NCBI GenBank assembly: GCA_005804885.1
Contig: SYOX01000130.1
Span: 1 to 64,000 of the forward strand
Reading direction: 5' to 3'
Length of the DNA: 64,000 nt
From: Pseudomonadota bacterium
Lineage (GTDB): Bacteria > Myxococcota_A > Bradymonadia > Bradymonadales > GCA-2716585
In this document: in pieces, positions 49,920-56,957 of the stretch
Layout of the letters: the number at the start of each line of letters is the position of its first letter
Numbering within the stretch: the first letter of the stretch is position 1
Translations under genes and position numbers: made by a program
The notes under the pieces: model-generated
Seen by the model: the letters and a program-made list of their open reading frames with translations, nothing else
Database searches by the model: none
What the model was told of the DNA's origin: nothing

Positions 49920-52862
49920 TCAGGAGGCGGGCGATGAGGTCGGCGGCGCGTTGGGGATGTCGAGGCGGACGAAGCCCTCGGCGTGGAGGTCGAGAAGGAG
50001 TCGCGCGCGGACCTTGTTGCCGTGGGGATCGAGGAGGCCGTTGATCAAACGGGTGCGGCCTGCCTTGAAGAGTCGATCGGCCTCGTCGTCGGGGAGGGCT
50101 CGGCCGTGTTGCTCGTACCAGACGACGAAGCGGCAGCCCTCGCGCCAGCGAGAGCAGCCCCAGCCTTTGCGGCCTCGGATGACGTGCCCCTGGGCGCAGG
50201 AGGGGCAGGGGTGGGCGGGGATCTCCTGGGTGTCCTGGGCGGCCTGGGTCGGGGGCTCCTGGGCGGGGGAGGGGTGGGCCGCGGGGGCCTTGGCGGCGGG
50301 CGGCTCTCTCCTGGCCTGGGCGGGGGGAGAGGTCGCGGGCGCGGTGTGTGCGTCGTGGGGGAGGGGGTCGCGGAAGGCGTCGGGGGGAGGCGGGGCGTTG
50401 CGATCGTCGAGATCGGGCGGGGGGGCGTCGCGGTCGAGGGGGACCTCGCGGCGGGCGGCGGCGGGCGTGCGGGTAGAGTGGTTAGAGTGATTAGATGTGT
50501 TATGTTGTGGAGAGATATGAGAGAGCGTAGAGGAGGCGCGGGAGGGGGTGGGCACAGGGGAAGAGGAGGTGCGAGCGGCGGCGGACGCGGGAGGAGAGGA
50601 GGTGTGGGCGGCGGGCGCAGGGGGAGAGGAGGAGCGGGCGGCAGCGGGATCGTCGTTGGAGAAGTCGAAGGCGATCTTGCCGAGGTCGTCCAGGACGAGG
50701 GAGGCTTCGAAGGGCTTGCCGGCCTTGCTCTTGAAGCCCTTGAGGCGCTTGCTGCGGCGCACGGCGAGGAGGACCTTGACGAGCTTGGGGTTGATCTTGC
50801 GTCCGGCGACGGTCTTGAAGATGACGAAGTCGCATTGGCGGCCGGACTGGCAGCCGTAGACCTTGAAGCTCTCGGTGACGGGCTTGCCGCACAGGGGGCA
50901 TGGGCCGAGGATCTCGGCGTCGGAGTCGCCGAAGTCGACGGCGTCGCTGTCGGCGGTGGCGGCGCCGGGCTGGACGGCGAGGATCTGGGGGACGATGAGG
51001 GCGGTGAACTTGCGGGCCTCGCTCATGAAGTCGGCGCGCGAGAGGCGGCCGTCGGCGACCTGGGACATGCGGGCCTCCCAGGTGCCGGTCAGGGCGGCGC
51101 TCTTGAGGTCCTCGACGGGCATGGCGCCGATGAGGGTGCGGCCGCGGGGCTTGGGGACGAGGTTCTTGCCGCTGCGCTCGATGTAGTCGCGCTTGAGGAG
51201 GGTCTCGATGATGGAGGCGCGGGTGGCGGGGGTGCCGAGGCCGGACTCCTTCATGGCGCGGCGCAGCTCGTCCTCTTCGAGGTCGTTGCCGGCTCGCTCC
51301 ATGGCGCCGAGCAGGGTGGACTCGTTGAAGCGGCGAGGGGGCTTGGTCAGGCCCTCGTGGACGCGGCTGGCGAGGACCTCGGCGGCCTCGCCGCGGCGGG
51401 CGTTGGGGAGTTCCTGCTCGGGCTCCTTCGGGGGGCGGCGGGAGGGCTTGCCGGAGGGGGAGTCCTCGTCCTCGTCGTCGTCATCCTGGGGTCTGGGGGC
51501 GGCCTGGGCGGGCCTGCGCGGCTGCGAGGCGGGGGGCTCGACCTCCTGCCAGCCGGCCTCCAGGCGGACGCGGCCGCGGGTGACGAAGCGGTGATCCAGG
51601 ACGACGGTCTCGATCAGGGTGGTGGCGAAGACGGCGTCGGGGAAGAAGACGGCGATGAAGCGGCGCGCGGCGAGGTCGAAGATCTGGCGCTCGGCGGCGT
51701 TGAGGCGCTCAAGCTCGGGCTTGCGGCCGGTGGGGATGATGGCGTGGTGGTCGCCGACCTCCTTGTCGTTGACGATGCGGCTGTGGGAGGGCAGGGGCTG
51801 CGCAGCCAGGAGGCGGTCACAAAACGGCTTGTAGGGGGGCACGGCGATGCCCTGGAGGCGGCCGGGCAGGGTGGGGATCATGTCGGTGGTCAGGTAGTTC
51901 GAGTCGGTCCGGGGGTAGGTCAGCAGCTTGTGCGTCTCGTAGAGGGCCTGGGCGGCGGCCAGAGTGGCGGCGGCGGACAGGCCGTAGCGCTGGTTGGCGG
52001 CCCGCTGGAGCTGGGTCAGGTCAAAGAGCAGCGGGGGCCGCTCTTTGACCTTCTTCTGCTGGACCTTGGTGACCTTGCCGATCTGGCCGTCGACGGCCTG
52101 GGCGATGGCCTCGGCCTCCTGGCGGGTCTTGAGGCGGTTGTCGCCGTCCTTGGCCCACTGGCCCTCGTAATCGCCCTCGGCGACCTTGAAGCGGGCGTAG
52201 ATCTGGAAGAAGGGCTCGGGCACGAAGGACTCGATCTCGCGCTCGCGCTCGACGATCATGGCCAGCGTCGGGGTCTGGACGCGGCCGACGCTCAGCAGCT
52301 CGCTGTGGCCGTGGCGACGCCCGAGCAGGGTCAGCGCGCGGGTGGCGTTGAGGCCGACGAGCCAGTCGGCCTCCGATCGGCAGCGCGCCGCGTCGGCCAG
52401 GGCGTCAAAGTCCTTCCCGGGGCGCAGGCTCATGAAGGCCTGCTGGATGGCCTGATCGGTCATCGACGAGAGCCACAGCCGCCGCACCGGCTTCTGGCAC
52501 CCAGCCAGCTCGTAGGCGTAGCGGAAGATCAGCTCCCCCTCGCGGCCCGCGTCGCAGGCGTTGATGACCTCCTCGACCTCGGGCGAGCGCAGCAGGGTCT
52601 TGAGGTCGCCCCAGTGGTTCAGGCTGCTCTTGGCGGGCTTGACCTTGAACTGCTCGGGCAGCATCGGCAGCGTGGAGGCCGACCAGGACTTCCAGGCCGG
52701 GTTGTACTCGGCCGGCTCGCACAGCTCGGCCACGTGCCCGATGCACCACGAGATCCAGACCTTGCTGCCCCTGAAGTGCCCCGCGCCCCGCGTCTTGACC
52801 TTCAGCACCCGCGCGATGTCCCGCGCCACGGAGGGCTTCTCCGCGATGATCAGCCTCGCCAT
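49920..52862 (-). CDS. topB: DNA topoisomerase III
   Basis: The 980-residue product is a type IA topoisomerase of the TopB class. The Toprim domain opens MARLIIAEKPSVARDIARVL and has CDAGREGELIFRYAYELAG (acidic metal site). The active-site Tyr is in LLTYPRTDSNYL (about residue 319), and SVGRVQTPTLAMIVERE and GLGTPATRASIIETLLKRDYI are conserved. A Cys4-like zinc module (CPLCGKPVTESFKVYGC) follows. A long disordered Ser/Pro/Ala stretch then leads to a second zinc module (CPSCAQGHVIRGRKGWGCSRWREGC), longer than in typical TopB. It relaxes negative supercoils and decatenates DNA. ATG 52862 follows GAGGGG; upstream is a good promoter. It stands alone. Confidence 0.95.
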   Translation of the reverse strand: MARLIIAEKPSVARDIARVLKVKTRGAGHFRGSKVWISWCIGHVAELCEPAEYNPAWKSWSASTLPMLPEQFKVKPAKSSLNHWGDLKTLLRSPEVEEVINACDAGREGELIFRYAYELAGCQKPVRRLWLSSMTDQAIQQAFMSLRPGKDFDALADAARCRSEADWLVGLNATRALTLLGRRHGHSELLSVGRVQTPTLAMIVEREREIESFVPEPFFQIYARFKVAEGDYEGQWAKDGDNRLKTRQEAEAIAQAVDGQIGKVTKVQQKKVKERPPLLFDLTQLQRAANQRYGLSAAATLAAAQALYETHKLLTYPRTDSNYLTTDMIPTLPGRLQGIAVPPYKPFCDRLLAAQPLPSHSRIVNDKEVGDHHAIIPTGRKPELERLNAAERQIFDLAARRFIAVFFPDAVFATTLIETVVLDHRFVTRGRVRLEAGWQEVEPPASQPRRPAQAAPRPQDDDDEDEDSPSGKPSRRPPKEPEQELPNARRGEAAEVLASRVHEGLTKPPRRFNESTLLGAMERAGNDLEEDELRRAMKESGLGTPATRASIIETLLKRDYIERSGKNLVPKPRGRTLIGAMPVEDLKSAALTGTWEARMSQVADGRLSRADFMSEARKFTALIVPQILAVQPGAATADSDAVDFGDSDAEILGPCPLCGKPVTESFKVYGCQSGRQCDFVIFKTVAGRKINPKLVKVLLAVRRSKRLKGFKSKAGKPFEASLVLDDLGKIAFDFSNDDPAAARSSSPPAPAAHTSSPPASAAARTSSSPVPTPSRASSTLSHISPQHNTSNHSNHSTRTPAAARREVPLDRDAPPPDLDDRNAPPPPDAFRDPLPHDAHTAPATSPPAQARREPPAAKAPAAHPSPAQEPPTQAAQDTQEIPAHPCPSCAQGHVIRGRKGWGCSRWREGCRFVVWYEQHGRALPDDEADRLFKAGRTRLINGLLDPHGNKVRARLLLDLHAEGFVRLDIPNAPPTSSPAS

Positions 52863-52922
52863 TGCCCCTCTCCCTGCCGCGCCCCTCACAAGATCCCTTC
52901 GGAGCGTGCGCGGTCCAGAGGG

Positions 52923-52951
52923 ATACTAGAATATTGTTCATGTGTGAGCAA
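52923..52951 (-). promoter_or_regulatory. Promoter of topB
   Basis: Minus-strand TTGCTC, 17 bp, TAGTAT, about 60 bp before the topB start, in a locally AT-rich stretch. Confidence 0.5.
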
Positions 52952-53035
52952 GCTTTCAGCGACAAGGCCCGCGAAAACGCCCTCGGCGCAGCGACCTCGA
53001 CGGGCGCGGGTTCGGCCAGAGGGCTGCCCTGGGCC

Positions 53036-53695
53036 TCACCAGGGCAGCCGCTCGCCGTTGGCGTGCCAGAAGACCCCAGAGGTCTCCAGCGTCAGCGCGT
53101 CGACGCGCTCGATGAGCATCCGGGCCGAGTCGGCCGCCGGGATGCCGTTGTGGCCGGTCATGCCGGTGGCGACCATGCCCGGGTGCAAGATCCCCACGGC
53201 GATCCTCCGGGGCCGCAGATCGTGGCTCAGCGACATCCCGGCCATGTTCACGGCCGCCTTGGACATCCTGTAACCATAATAGCGCCCCGAGGTGTTGTCC
53301 TCGATCGAGCCCATCCGGCTCGTCACGATGATCACCTTCGACCCCGCATCGAGGTTGCCCAGCAGCGCGTGCGTCACCCGCAGCGGCCCGTAGGCGTTGA
53401 TCGCCATCTGCCGCTCGATCCGGCCGAAGTCCAGGCTGTTCAGGTCCTCGTGCGTCAACACGCCCGCGTTGTTGATCAACACGTCGACCCTCTCCCCCTC
53501 AAGCCGACCCGCCAGCGCCTTGACCGACGCTTCGTCCGCGACGTCCACGCCCGCCTCGACCCTCACCCCCAACCCCTCCAGCCCCCCCGCCCCACCCCGG
53601 CATGTCGCGATCACCTCATCCCCTCGCCTCACCAGCTCCCTGCACAGCTCCAACCCGATCCCACGATTGCCGCCCGTCACCACCACCTTCGCCAT
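53036..53695 (-). CDS. SDR-family NAD(P)-dependent oxidoreductase
   Basis: The 219-residue product is a short-chain dehydrogenase. The glycine-rich dinucleotide site is VTGGNRGIGLELCREL, the NNAG motif is VDVLINNAGVL, and the catalytic pair is YRMSK with the Ser in VTSRMGS. It matches the small C-factor-like or Rossmann-only SDRs of about 220 residues seen in myxobacteria. The substrate is unknown. AAGGAGG lies 5 bases before ATG 53695. Upstream is an AT-rich tract and, divergently, the promoter of the following RNA candidate. Confidence 0.92.
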   Translation of the reverse strand: MAKVVVTGGNRGIGLELCRELVRRGDEVIATCRGGAGGLEGLGVRVEAGVDVADEASVKALAGRLEGERVDVLINNAGVLTHEDLNSLDFGRIERQMAINAYGPLRVTHALLGNLDAGSKVIIVTSRMGSIEDNTSGRYYGYRMSKAAVNMAGMSLSHDLRPRRIAVGILHPGMVATGMTGHNGIPAADSARMLIERVDALTLETSGVFWHANGERLPW

Positions 53696-53871
53696 CCGAG
53701 CCTCCTTGACCTCTCCCACGCCTCCACGCGCGACCCTCGCCCCGCGCCCCGACTCTAGACACACCCCCCGCCTCCCTTCAAGCCCGCCCCCGCCAGCCCG
53801 CCCCCACAACCAGCCTTCGAAACCCGCGCCACGAAAAATAACATCGAGCCCAAGAAGTTGATTTTTTCTTG

Positions 53872-53901
53872 TTGACTTCGGGGGAGGGCTGACCATATAA
53901 A
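53872..53901 (+). promoter_or_regulatory. Near-consensus promoter ahead of the tRNA cluster
   Basis: TTGACT (53872-53877), an 18-bp spacer, TATAAA (53896-53901). It is one of the two strongest promoters in the window. It points into a structured region ended by a terminator at 54205. Confidence 0.7.
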
Positions 53902-53969
53902 AGGGGCGCTGGAGACAGGAGGCTTTCCTGGGGCTGGCGCAGACATCAAGAGATAAGGGTAATCAGGAA

Positions 53970-54140
53970 ATGAAGCGCTCAAACCACAACTCCTTCACTC
54001 AGACCGCCACGGGATCCGTGGTCGTGTCGGGGTGCGCCACGAACGCCAATCCGGCGACCGTCGGCGCGGCAGGTTGTGGAAATACGGCGATCGGCTTTAC
54101 CGATCGTCGACACGGCCTCCGGAGGGGCCTCGAACCTTAG
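53970..54140 (+). CDS. Possible 56-residue protein in the strong-promoter transcript
   Basis: The ORF from ATG 53970 to TAG 54140 reads MKRSNHNSFTQTATGSVVVSG and on to a basic end (DRRHGLRRGLEP). It has two Cys in Gly/Ala-rich contexts (SGCATN, AAGCGN) and no signal peptide or recognised motif. A weak AAGGG lies 10 bases before the ATG and an AGGA sits almost against it. It is the longest plus-strand frame with an ATG in the predicted transcript that ends before the terminator. It could be a small secreted or leader peptide, or chance. Confidence 0.3.
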   Translation: MKRSNHNSFTQTATGSVVVSGCATNANPATVGAAGCGNTAIGFTDRRHGLRRGLEP

Positions 54141-54166
54141 CAGGGTTCGGGGAGAGTCACCCAACG

Positions 54167-54205
54167 GAGGCCGGGTTCCAACAAGGAATCCGGCCTCTCT
54201 TTTTT
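54167..54205 (+). terminator. Rho-independent terminator
   Basis: 13-bp stem gaggccgggttcc/ggaatccggcctc (one G-U pair), loop aacaa, followed by tctttttt. Confidence 0.92.
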
Positions 54206-54253
54206 CGCGGCGAGCCCCGCAGCTACGGGGCTCCATCACGCAGGAGCGCGCTC

Positions 54254-54451
54254 GTGGACAGATCAAGGAGCAAGGATCAAGGCCAAGGCCATCAAGCCGG
54301 CCTGAGCACTCACCCCAAGGGTGGGCGTCGAGGTACATCCTCGACCGCCGCACACCTCAAGGGCGCGGCGAGCTCCTTTATCTTCAATACCGCGGCGGCC
54401 TGTCTCGGTCGCACGACCAAGGACGCCGGAGCCTGGCGTGGGGGAGGATGA
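54254..54451 (+). CDS. Possible 65-residue protein
   Basis: GTG 54254 has CAGGAG at a 7-base spacing. The product, MDRSRSKDQGQGHQAGLSTH..., is basic and Gly/Ala-rich with a short hydrophobic patch (AASSFIFNTAAACLG). It resembles no family I know and ends 26 bp before a terminator. Likely spurious or a small regulatory peptide. Confidence 0.25.
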   Translation: MDRSRSKDQGQGHQAGLSTHPKGGRRGTSSTAAHLKGAASSFIFNTAAACLGRTTKDAGAWRGGG

Positions 54452-54477
54452 ACTCGACTTCATCAACCAACCCCCAG

Positions 54478-54506
54478 ACCAGGCGATAAAATCGACCTGG
54501 TTTTTT
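54478..54506 (+). terminator. Rho-independent terminator upstream of the tRNA array
   Basis: Stem accaggcgat/atcgacctggt with loop aaa and a one-base offset, followed by six T. It insulates the tRNA genes from the upstream transcript(s). Confidence 0.8.
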
Positions 54507-54611
54507 GTAATCAGACGCCCGATTTGAAAACATTTTATGTTTTCGACATCGTAATTTAGATCGTGTTTCGATGGTTTGGATTGCCTCGTTCTGGACGAGG
54601 CGATGATCTCT

Positions 54612-54684
54612 TCCGGGGTAGCACAACTGGCAGTGCACGCGGCTGTTAACCGCGGCGTTGTGGGTTCGAACCCCACCCCCGGAG
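54612..54684 (+). tRNA. tRNA-Asn(GTT)
   Basis: A 73-nt cloverleaf: acceptor TCCGGGG/CCCCGGA, D stem GCAC/GTGC, anticodon stem CGCGG/CCGCG with loop CTGTTAA, T loop TTCGAAC, discriminator G. CCA is not encoded. First gene of the array. Confidence 0.95.
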
Positions 54685-54741
54685 CTTCGCCCGCGACGAT
54701 CGGCTGGTCGTCGCGGGCGACGCGGCCCTGACCGGCCGCAC

Positions 54742-54813
54742 GCGGTAGAAGTGTTGATGGTGGCATGTGAGCGTCCCATGCTCTCGGGGCCGGTTCGATC
54801 CCGGTCTACCGCT
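54742..54813 (+). tRNA. tRNA-Gly(CCC), with A8-U14
   Basis: A 72-nt cloverleaf: acceptor GCGGTAG/CTACCGC, anticodon loop GTCCCAT, T loop TTCGATC, discriminator U. The almost universal U8-A14 pair is inverted to A8-U14. The D stem has two G-U pairs, and pair 27-43 is a mismatch. CCA is not encoded. A hairpin without T-tract (ggcggctcccc/ggggggagtcgcc) follows at 54815. Confidence 0.85.
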
Positions 54814-54936
54814 TGGCGGCTCCCCTTGATCCGGGGGGAGTCGCCGAAGAGCGCCTCATCAGGGCCGTAAACCCCGATGCGGGCTCAGGATTCGTCAGGC
54901 AGGCGCGCCCTCGGCGCGCGGGCCCGACGACCTCAA

Positions 54937-55009
54937 GCCGTCCTGGTGAAACTGGCGATCACGGTCGGTTGAAGCCCGGCAGGTCCCTGTTCAAGTCAGG
55001 GGGACGGCG
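54937..55009 (+). tRNA. tRNA with GAA anticodon (Phe-type), copy 1
   Basis: A 73-nt cloverleaf: acceptor GCCGTCC/GGACGGC, D stem GTGA/TCAC, anticodon stem GTCGG/CCGGC with loop TTGAAGC, T stem CCCTG/CAGGG with loop TTCAAGT. It has G37 and G73 where bacterial tRNA-Phe normally has A37 and A73. Identical to the copy at 55517. CCA is not encoded. Confidence 0.8.
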
Positions 55010-55014
55010 CTGCG

Positions 55015-55088
55015 TCAGCGCGGCCAGGAGTGAGCGAGACGTCCGGCGGATGGGACGTCAAGATCGCCTCTCCTGGCCACGCTGACCC
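55015..55088 (+). other. Long hairpin between tRNA genes
   Basis: Arms gtcagcg-c-ggccaggag and ctcctggcc-a-cgctgac pair over about 16 bp. An inner stem, gacgtcc/ggacgtc, is also present. No T-tract. It may be a processing signal for the polycistronic tRNA precursor, or a decayed gene. Confidence 0.5.
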
Positions 55089-55093
55089 TCTCT

Positions 55094-55162
55094 GGCTGTA
55101 TGTCCTGGGGACGGCGCGGTCTGCAAAACCGCGTGTGCGGAGTTCGACTCTCCGTGCAGCCT
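55094..55162 (+). tRNA. tRNA-Cys(GCA) with shortened D arm
   Basis: Acceptor GGCTGTA/TGCAGCC, anticodon stem GCGGT/ACCGC with loop CTGCAAA, T stem CGGAG/CTCCG with loop TTCGACT, discriminator U. Only 15 nt separate the acceptor from the anticodon stem, so the D loop is reduced to a few bases. The total of 69 nt is short. Confidence 0.85.
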
Positions 55163-55220
55163 CTTCGACCTGGGCGCGCTCTGCGCCCCAGGCCGACGCT
55201 CTGGCCAGCTCAAGGTCAGC

Positions 55221-55292
55221 GCGAGCGTAGTTCAGCGGTAGAACACCTGGTTGCCATCCAGGAGGTCACGGGTTCGATCCCCGTCGTTCGCT
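55221..55292 (+). tRNA. tRNA-Gly(GCC)
   Basis: A 72-nt cloverleaf: acceptor GCGAGCG/CGTTCGC, D stem GTTC/GAAC, anticodon loop TTGCCAT, T stem ACGGG/CCCGT, discriminator U. It has the usual U8-A14, unlike the CCC and TCC Gly genes in the array. Confidence 0.95.
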
Positions 55293-55320
55293 TCCGGGCG
55301 CCCCGCGCGCCCGATCCTGT

Positions 55321-55392
55321 GCGGTAGAAGTGTTGTGGGTTGCACTGGAGTCTTCCAAACTCCTGGAGCCGGTTCGAATCCGGTCTACCGCT
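55321..55392 (+). tRNA. tRNA-Gly(TCC), with A8-U14
   Basis: A 72-nt cloverleaf: acceptor GCGGTAG/CTACCGC, D stem GTGT/GCAC, anticodon stem GGAGT/ACTCC with loop CTTCCAA, T loop TTCGAAT, discriminator U. It shares the acceptor and T stem, and the swapped A8-U14, with the CCC gene at 54742, so the two are recent relatives. Confidence 0.93.
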
Positions 55393-55516
55393 TGGCCGCG
55401 ATCCCACCTCGTGGGGCCGTCGCCAGAAGGTCGCGCGATCGCAAGGTCGCGCGGCGCAAGAAGATTCGTCCTCCCCCTGGGCGCCCCGTGGTGCCCTCGG
55501 CGTCGGGCGACCTCAA

Positions 55517-55589
55517 GCCGTCCTGGTGAAACTGGCGATCACGGTCGGTTGAAGCCCGGCAGGTCCCTGTTCAAGTCAGGGGGACGGCG
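55517..55589 (+). tRNA. tRNA with GAA anticodon (Phe-type), copy 2
   Basis: Identical over all 73 nt to the copy at 54937. Flanking sequence is also duplicated (gacctcaa before, ctgcg after), so a block of about 85 bp was copied within the array. Confidence 0.8.
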
Positions 55590-55621
55590 CTGCGCGTCGG
55601 CGGTCACGTCGGCGCGTTCAT

Positions 55622-55693
55622 GGGCCTGTGGTGACAACGGGATCACGCCGCTCTTGCAAAGCGGAGGTCGGGGTTCGACTCCCCGCAGGTCCA
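55622..55693 (+). tRNA. tRNA-Ala(TGC)
   Basis: A 72-nt cloverleaf: acceptor GGGCCTG/CAGGTCC with the G3-U70 identity pair, D stem GTGA/TCAC, anticodon stem CCGCT/AGCGG with loop CTTGCAA, T stem CGGGG/CCCCG with loop TTCGACT, discriminator A. Confidence 0.94.
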
Positions 55694-55732
55694 CTGCCAG
55701 GGCGAGGTCTCTCAAGATCGCGCACTGGCTTC

Positions 55733-55804
55733 GCCGGTATAGCTCAAGCGGCAGAGCGCCCGCCTCGTAACCGGGTAATGGGGGTTCGATTCCCTCTATC
55801 GGCT
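55733..55804 (+). tRNA. tRNA-Thr(CGT)
   Basis: A 72-nt cloverleaf: acceptor GCCGGTA/TATCGGC, D stem GCTC/GAGC, anticodon loop CTCGTAA with a C-C mismatch at the last anticodon-stem pair, T loop TTCGATT, discriminator U. Last gene of the array. The downstream 200 bp hold no further tRNA. Confidence 0.9.
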
Positions 55805-56008
55805 TCACAACCATCGACGCACCCCAACCCCTCCCAGGCGGTCCCGCCTGCAACCTCCTGCTTGGGACTTCCTTGTTGGATGAACTATTTTGATGTGGGT
55901 GTAAAAGGTTTTGAATTGACACCGAGGCAAGGCGTCTGCACCTTTGCGCTGAGACCTTGGAGAGCCTTGGTGGCGCGTGAAGTTGTTATTCGACGAAGGA
56001 GACAAGCG

Positions 56009-56683
56009 ATGAGCAGGCGACATGGCATGAAGACGATCGGTGGTGTGGCGCTCCTGGTGGGAATGATGCTGAGCGCGTGCGGGGGAGAGAGCACGATCAC
56101 GGTGGAGATGGCGGCGGACTCGGCCTCGCAGGGGTCGCCCGGCGCCTTGACGATCGGCGACGATCTGGAGATCGACCGGTTGGAGGTTCAGCTGCGGGAG
56201 ATCAAGATCCTGCCGGACAACGCCAACGAGGGCGCGGAGAAGTTCAAGGCGAAGGGGGAGTTCTTGCTCGACGTGCTGGACGCCGAGCGCAGCGCCTTGC
56301 CTGAGACGACCCTGGAGCCGGGTCTGTACAAGAAGGTGGAGTTCAAGATCGAGAAGCCGTCGAGCGGCGAGGGGCTGGATGGGACGGACGCGCCGCTGGT
56401 GTGCGAGGGCCGCAAGGGCGGGATCGCCTTCGCGTTGCACATCGAGGACTTGAGCAAGATCACGCTTCGGGACGTGAACGGGATCAACCTCCAGGAGGGC
56501 GACGCGGAGGGCTTCGTCGTGGATCTGGTCTCGTCGTCCTGGTTTGAGGGCGTGGACCTTGCGGAGCTGGAGGCCGAGGAGGACGGCGTCGTCCTGATCG
56601 ACAAGGACGGCCCGAACAAGGACGCGCACAAGACCATCCGGGACAACATCCAGGCGGCGATCAAGCTGCTGCGCAAGCCCTGA
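56009..56683 (+). CDS. DUF4382 domain-containing lipoprotein
   Basis: The 224-residue product has a lipobox signal (LLVGMMLSAC) and a DUF4382-like beta-sandwich: DDLEIDRLEVQLREIKILPDNANEG, GEFLLDVLDAERSALPETTLEPGLYKKVEFKIEKP, and a closing acidic helix. DUF4382 proteins are surface or periplasmic, with no known catalysis. The ATG at 56009 has GAAGGAGA 8 bases upstream; the track start at 55628 lies in the tRNA genes. It is followed by a 12-bp hairpin shared with the convergent lipoprotein gene. Confidence 0.85.
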   Translation: MSRRHGMKTIGGVALLVGMMLSACGGESTITVEMAADSASQGSPGALTIGDDLEIDRLEVQLREIKILPDNANEGAEKFKAKGEFLLDVLDAERSALPETTLEPGLYKKVEFKIEKPSSGEGLDGTDAPLVCEGRKGGIAFALHIEDLSKITLRDVNGINLQEGDAEGFVVDLVSSSWFEGVDLAELEAEEDGVVLIDKDGPNKDAHKTIRDNIQAAIKLLRKP

Positions 56684-56709
56684 AGATAGGGCCTGGTTTG
56701 AGCGGATCG

Positions 56710-56749
56710 CAGAGGCCGGCTTGAGGGTGTTCCCTTGAGCCGGCCTCTG
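56710..56749. terminator. Hairpin between convergent genes, possible bidirectional terminator
   Basis: 12-bp stem cagaggccggct/agccggcctctg with a 16-base apical part that can also pair. No T-tract on either strand, so termination efficiency is uncertain. Confidence 0.45.
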
Positions 56750-56921
56750 GCGCTCTGGGGGGGGGTTGGATCCCACACCTGCGGCGAGCTTGGGTGCGGG
56801 CGCGATGGGGATCGCGATGGGCTTCGTCGGGTCAGCGGCCCTCCTTGTTGGCAAGGGAGCCGATGCCTTGAGAGCCCAGCCGGGAAGTGTGGATCGAGCG
56901 CTCGCTGGATCGGCGCTGGAC

Positions 56922-56957
56922 CCGGCGCGGGGGCGGCGGGCTGGGCGGGGTCAGGGG
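56922..56957. repeat. 36-bp G-rich repeat at a gene end, copy 2
   Basis: Exact match to 43562-43597. It again lies across the stop codon of a minus-strand lipoprotein gene. Confidence 0.9.

Larger units (their letters stand above)
53908..54205 (+). ncRNA. Candidate 300-nt structured transcript
   Basis: A strong promoter and a strong terminator enclose this segment. Hairpins visible in it are CCACGG-GAU-CCGUGG (near 54008), CGAUCGG-CUUUA-CCGAUCG (near 54090) and CGAACC-UUAGCAG-GGUUCG (near 54131). It also carries a 56-codon ORF. It does not show SRP, RNase P, 6S or tmRNA signatures. It may be a small RNA, a leader with a small protein, or both. Confidence 0.5.
54206..54611 (+). other. Interval between terminators and the tRNA array
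   Basis: The first part has a second possible small ORF (GTG 54254 to TGA 54451, 65 codons, CAGGAG 7 bases before the GTG) that ends just before a second terminator. I could not recognise it. After 54506 the sequence becomes strongly AT-rich to about 54580 (for example gaaaacattttatgttttcg), then a hairpin gcctcg-ttctgga-cgaggc lies just before the first tRNA. This is probably the tRNA promoter region, although I cannot place its -10 and -35 confidently. Confidence 0.4.

Noticed and set aside
49983-53273. 1096-residue plus-strand ORF
   Set aside because: Shadow of topB; no recognised domains and Gly/Val/Glu-biased composition.
54815-54936. A tenth tRNA (GTA, Tyr-like) in the gap after the first Gly gene
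   Set aside because: A loop ccGTAaa with a 3-bp stem exists, but there is no acceptor stem or T arm with TTCRANY.
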